This document shows, piece by piece, positions 59,788 through 64,000 of a stretch of 64,000 nt of DNA. The notes under the pieces were generated by a model that had not been told where the DNA came from, made no database searches, and was given only the letters and a program-made list of their open reading frames with translations. Source of the DNA: Salvia splendens (taxonomy: Eukaryota > Streptophyta > Magnoliopsida > Lamiales > Lamiaceae); contig NC_056052.1 in assembly GCF_004379255.2 (NCBI RefSeq), positions 4,650,001-4,714,000 of the forward strand, given 5' to 3'. Each line of letters begins with the position of its first letter. Position 1 is the first letter of the stretch. The position numbers and the translations under genes are program-made.

Positions 59788-59871
59788 AGGTCTTTATCTT
59801 GCCTTAAGACTTCAATAGACCAAGGTCTAGAGGTCAACAAGGTCTTCCCCCGGGACATGCACATGCACATG

Positions 59872-62800
59872 CTAACCACAATCAAAATGCAATCTTTTAA
59901 TGCAAGTAAGAAGTTTATCAGTAGGCAAACACTTTGTTCCCATATCAGCAGGGTTCTTATCAGTATGCACTTTATGCAACATAATTTCTTGTTTTTCAAC
60001 CACATCTCTAATGAAATGGAACCTAACATCTATATGCTTAGTTCTATCATGGAAAACATGATTTTTGCATAATTGAATAGCAGACTGACTATCAGAATAT
60101 AGAGCAGGAACAGACTTTAAGAATTTAATTTCAGAAAGAACTCCCTTTAACCAGATTGCTTCCTTCATAGCCTCTGTGATGGCTATATATTCTGACTATG
60201 TAGTGGAGAGGGCTACTATGTGCTGCAATTGAGACTTCCAACTTATACAGGAACCACAAACAGTAAACATATACGAAGTGGTGGACTTTCTCTTGTCCCT
60301 GTCATTAGCATAATTGGAATCAACAAAACCACATAAATTTATACCATCAGCACTCTTTGAAAAACACAGACCACACTTAGAAGTATGTTTCAGATATCTC
60401 AAGAGCCATTTCAAGGCTTCCCAGTGCACAGGTCCACGGTTTGACATGTATCTACTCAAGCAAGAGACAGCATAAGCAATATCTGGCCTAGTACTGACCA
60501 TTAAGTACATCACAAAGCCTATAGGCACAGAAGCAGTTTTAGCAGCAGACATTTTAAACTTATGCAGGATTTTATGCACATATGATTCTTGATGAAGCAC
60601 AAGTACATAATCCTTTCTGTTCCTATGGATATTAATACCCAAGATCTTTTGTGCATCACCAAGATCCTTCATATCAAAGTCATCACATAAAGCAGTTTGC
60701 ACAGACTTGATGGATTTGAGGCAGGGTCCCATTATCAGCATATCATCAACATATAGCAATAAGAACACAGGAACCTTATCAAGATTTTTCACATACAGAC
60801 AATCATCAAAAGTACTTCTAACAAACCCAAGCTTATGCATGCATGAATTAAACTTGATATTCCATTGTCTGGGAGATTGCTTCAAACCATAAAAGGCTTT
60901 CTTCAACAGGCAAACATGATTGGGATACTTAGGATCTACAAATCCCTCAGGCTGTTTCATATAGATAGGCTTATCTAAATCACCATGCAGGAAAGCAGTT
61001 TTTACATCCATTTGTTTAAGTTCCCGGTCAAAGTGAGCACACAAAGCAAACATAAGTCTAACAGTAGTAAATTTAACCACAGGAGCAAATATTTCAGTAT
61101 AATCTACCCCCTCTTGTTGAGTAAACCCTTTGGCCACAAGTCAGGCTTTATACCTAAGTCCTTCTACCTCATTCTTTATTTTATACAACCATCAGCAGTC
61201 AACAACAAAGGCACCAGCAGGTAAGGGAACAAGTAACCAGGTACAATTAATTTTCAAGGATAACATCTCATCTTCCATGACTTTTTGCCATTCATGCCAA
61301 AACTTAGATTTAAGAGCCTGTTTAAAAGACTGAGGCTCATCACCATCAGATTCATGCACATTAAAAGCTAAAGTTATCAAGTTGACTAAACCAGAATACC
61401 TATTAGGTTCAACAATGTGCCTCCTGACTCTATCTCTAGCCAGGAGGTAATCACTCAAGTCTGGACCAGGGTTAACAACTTGATCATCAAGTAAAACAGG
61501 TTCAGGCTCAGGTTCAGGTTCAGGTTCAGGTTCAGGGTTAGGGTCAGGGGTGATAGGATTTGGAATCCAAAATTGCTCCACCTCACTTGGAGTATCCTCA
61601 GATACCTCCACCTCAGTGAGATTATCAGTGGACTCCACCTCACTAGGAGTCTCATTGTCCACACTTAGAGAAGTGGGATCAGGGGCAGGTCTAAGACAGG
61701 GAAATTCATCTTCATTGAAGATGTCATCTCTGCTTATAATGACCCTGAAACCAGGCTCACTTCTATTCCAAATCCTATAACCCTTGACACCCTCAGGGTA
61801 TCCAAGAAATACACTTTTCTTGGATCTGGGTTCTAACTTGTCAGTTTTGGTGAACAAAGGCACTACAGCCAAACACCCTTAGATGAGACAAAGAAATTTT
61901 CTTACCAGTGAAAACAGACTCAGGACACTTTCCCTTTAGGGGAACTGAGGGAGACCTATTTACAAGGTAGGCTGAGGTCAGTAGGGCTTCACCCCAGAAT
62001 TTTTTGGACAGGCCACTCTTTGACAAGAGACATCTAACTTTCTCTAGGAGGGTTCTGTTCATTCTTTCAGCAACTCCATTTTGCTGAGGGGTATAGGGGG
62101 TAGTCTTGTGTCTCTTAATACAAAACTGAGAACACATGGAGTTCATTTGGAAATTACAAAACTCAAGACCATTGTCTGTCCTAATCACTTTAATAGACTT
62201 TCCAGTTTGATTTTCAATGAAATTTTTCCATGCAAAAAACTTTTGACTGACCTAGACTTATTTTTCATTAAAAAACACTAAACTTTTCTAGAAAAATCAT
62301 CAATTATGGACAGAAAATAGACTGACCCTGAATGAGTTGAAACAGAGGCTGGACCCCACACATCCATATGCAGGTATTCTATCACACTGTGACTGATATT
62401 TTCAGTAACAGGTGTAGGGAAAGACACCCTATGTTGTTTGCCCAAGACACAAGTGTCACAAAATGGAAGGTTATTTTGAAAATCATTTTCAGAAAGCAAC
62501 TCATTTTTCTTCAAAATATTTAGACCTTTTTCACTCATATGACCAAGTCTATTATGCCACAACATGGCTTTATTAACCCTAGCCAGGCTTGAGACATTAT
62601 TCACACAGGCCAAAGGTTGAGCAGAACACACATAGAGATTGCACCTTTTTACAGCTTTAAATAAGCACATAGCACCCTTACAGATCTTCATGACTCCCTG
62701 CCCCCACTTACCCTCTAGCCCATCAAGCTCTAAGCAGGTACAGAAAAGCAAATTGTAACACAGATCAGGCACATATCTCACATTGTTCAAGTTTAGCACA

Positions 62801-63864
62801 TAGCCATTACTGAATTTTAAACACACAGTATCAATGCCAAGAATTTGACACTTCTTGTCATTTGCCATAGAAACAAAAGTGTTTTCCACAGGTTTAAAAT
62901 CAGAAAACACAGATTTGAAAGGAGATATGTGATAAGTGCATCTAGAATCAATCAGCCACTCATTTTCAGTAAAAGAGCAACCCATGGAAGAATTTACAGA
63001 CAGAATATCATGAGTCATGAAGCAAACTCCTTCAGGGTCATTATTCTTAGCTAGGTTAGCAATAGGATCCAGACTATTATTACCATGTTTCTGCTTCTTA
63101 GGGTTAGGACACTCTTTCTTGTAATGACCTACCTCTCCACAGTTGAAACACTTTCTATTAGCATTAGGATTCCTACTGTTAGACCTAGATCTTCCCTTTC
63201 CTTTCTTCTGTCCCTGACCATTGGATTTATTGTTGTCATTTCCCCCTCTGGTTTGAGACCTGCCCCTAACATTAAGGGCTTTAGACTGAGCAGATTTAAA
63301 GGCATTGTGTTCCTTAATTTCAATTTCCTTAGATTTTAAAGAACTGATGATCAGGTCCAGAGGAGCACTATCCCTACCATACTTTATAGCAGCGTTAACA
63401 TCATTATAAGAGTCAGGGATAGCATTCATCAAAGCAATACTAGTATATTCATCAATAGTTTTATCACCAGATCTTTTGATATCCTGAACAAGTTTCTAGA
63501 AAATATCAATGTTGTCATCAATGTCCTTGGAAAGATCCAGTTTAAATTTGAAAAGTTTTTCAAGCAAACACATTCTGGAGGACATTGAAGTTTCAATATA
63601 CAGAGTATCAAGTTTTTGCCAAAGCTCAGAAGCAGATTCAATAGATCCAACTTTTCTAATCACAGAATCAGAAAGATTTAAAGTAATAGTTGATCTGGCC
63701 AATTCATTCATCTCATCAACTTTATCAGCAGGTTTAGTACCAGGAAGAGTTCCCTCAACTGTCTTGAAAACTTTTTGTTGAATTAAGATACATTTTATTT
63801 TCTGTTTCCAGATAACAAAATTATTTTTTCCATTAAATGGTACAATACCTACTGGTTGTGTCAT
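59872..63864 (-). pseudogene. Ty1/copia gag-pol polyprotein, degenerate
   Basis: From Met at 63864 (MTQPVGIVPFNGKNNFVIWK) come gag, a zinc knuckle (CFNCGEVGHYKKEC) and the protease motif, which reads WLIDSRCTYHIS where DSG or DTG is expected (Arg at 62941-62943). Then LWHNRLGHMSEKG, integrase pieces (SIIDDFSRK, IRTDNGLEFCN, TPQQNGVAERMNRTLLEKV), RT ([31 protein letters not shown]) and RNase H (GFVDSNYANDRDKR, YSDSQSAIQLCKN), ending RLHFDCG at 59872. In-frame stops or shifts fall near 63490, 62277, 61870, 61140 and 60195. About 35 residues usually found between the end of RT (TASVPI) and VMYLM are missing. The element is inactive. Confidence 0.88.
61497..61545 (-). repeat. GGTTCA/GGCTCA hexanucleotide repeat coding (Pro-Glu)n
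   Basis: Within the decayed pol the minus-strand frame reads a run of Glu-Pro pairs (EPEPEPEPEP...). It is an in-frame microsatellite in the variable linker between integrase and RT. Confidence 0.85.
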
Positions 63865-63986
63865 CTTTAAGAAAAAATTTACACATATAACAGTTCCAGC
63901 AATACAGAAAACACAGCACAAAACCCTACTGTCACTGAAGGTGGACTTGAACACACAACACTTTGAGAGTCCACTTAAAACAGATA

Positions 63987-64000
63987 TGTAGGGATTTCTC
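63987..64000 (-). repeat. Tip of the 5' LTR of the decayed copia element
   Basis: The plus strand TGTAGGGATTTCTC is the inverted end of an LTR finishing in CCCTACA, matching the 3' LTR end at 58628. It fixes the internal boundary of the element. The following internal bases (minus strand TATCTGTTTTAAGTGG) hold the primer-binding site region, not identified. Confidence 0.6.

Larger units (their letters stand above)
58628..64000 (-). mobile_element. Decayed Ty1/copia retrotransposon, continuing beyond the window
   Basis: On the minus strand the order is tip of the 5' LTR (from 63987), gag, protease, integrase, RT, RNase H, polypurine tract and 3' LTR (58628-59618). Both LTRs end CCCTACA. The coding region is broken by several stops and a deletion. 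Most of the 5' LTR and its target duplication lie outside the window. Confidence 0.9.

Overview
The window is plant nuclear DNA, almost certainly from a eudicot. It has spliced genes with AT-rich introns, a plastid-targeted APS reductase, an At4g22030-like gene, and a dense mix of plant transposons (Ty1/copia, Ty3/gypsy, MULE, hAT, PIF/Harbinger, Stowaway, tRNA-derived SINE). An asterid such as a mint-family plant is plausible, but that is only an impression. I see no organellar or bacterial segment.

Only four host genes look intact. They are a single-exon At4g22030-type gene (0.8-2.1 kb, +), a four-exon plastid 5'-adenylylsulfate reductase (7.6-9.8 kb, -), and two direct paralogues of an ankyrin-repeat/GPCR-chaperone-domain protein (ANKRD13-like) at 42.3-44.6 and 53.4-55.7 kb (+). 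The paralogues differ by one intron and one internal segment.

Everything else is transposon or intergenic DNA. From 2.5 to 6.5 kb there is a long-TIR element with a small ORF, a 680-bp hAT-type element, a Stowaway and a solo LTR with a perfect 5-bp target duplication. From 11.4 to 13.0 kb an hAT element (8-bp duplication) carries a 542-bp MULE-type MITE (perfect 9-bp duplication) and a Stowaway. From 15.9 to 17.2 kb lies a fold-back structure with about 550-bp arms, each built of three tandem units.

From 18.0 to 35.4 kb is what looks like one old composite Mutator-like element. A FAR1/FRS-type transposase pseudogene on the + strand faces a many-exon Ulp1-peptidase-like gene on the - strand. 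The transposase is broken by frameshifts and a SINE. The Ulp1-like gene has lost its catalytic Cys and probably its His, and is split by a young full-length Ty1/copia element (23.1-30.5 kb) with an uninterrupted polyprotein, near-identical LTRs and an ATCAT target duplication.

From 35.9 to 42.2 kb three PIF/Harbinger elements lie in a row. The first carries only a transposase with a premature stop. The next two are head-to-tail copies carrying only the Myb/SANT-like accessory ORF, separated by one shared TAA. From 46 to 54 kb there are many Stowaway MITEs and a diverged tandem array (about 47.3-51.7 kb). The right end holds a 5'-truncated Ty3/gypsy remnant (55.9-57.9 kb, -), a nested Stowaway pair, and a decayed Ty1/copia element on the - strand that runs out of the window at 64 kb.

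Coordinates of splice sites, TIRs and target duplications were read by eye from the sequence. Family names rest on motif recognition, with no database search.
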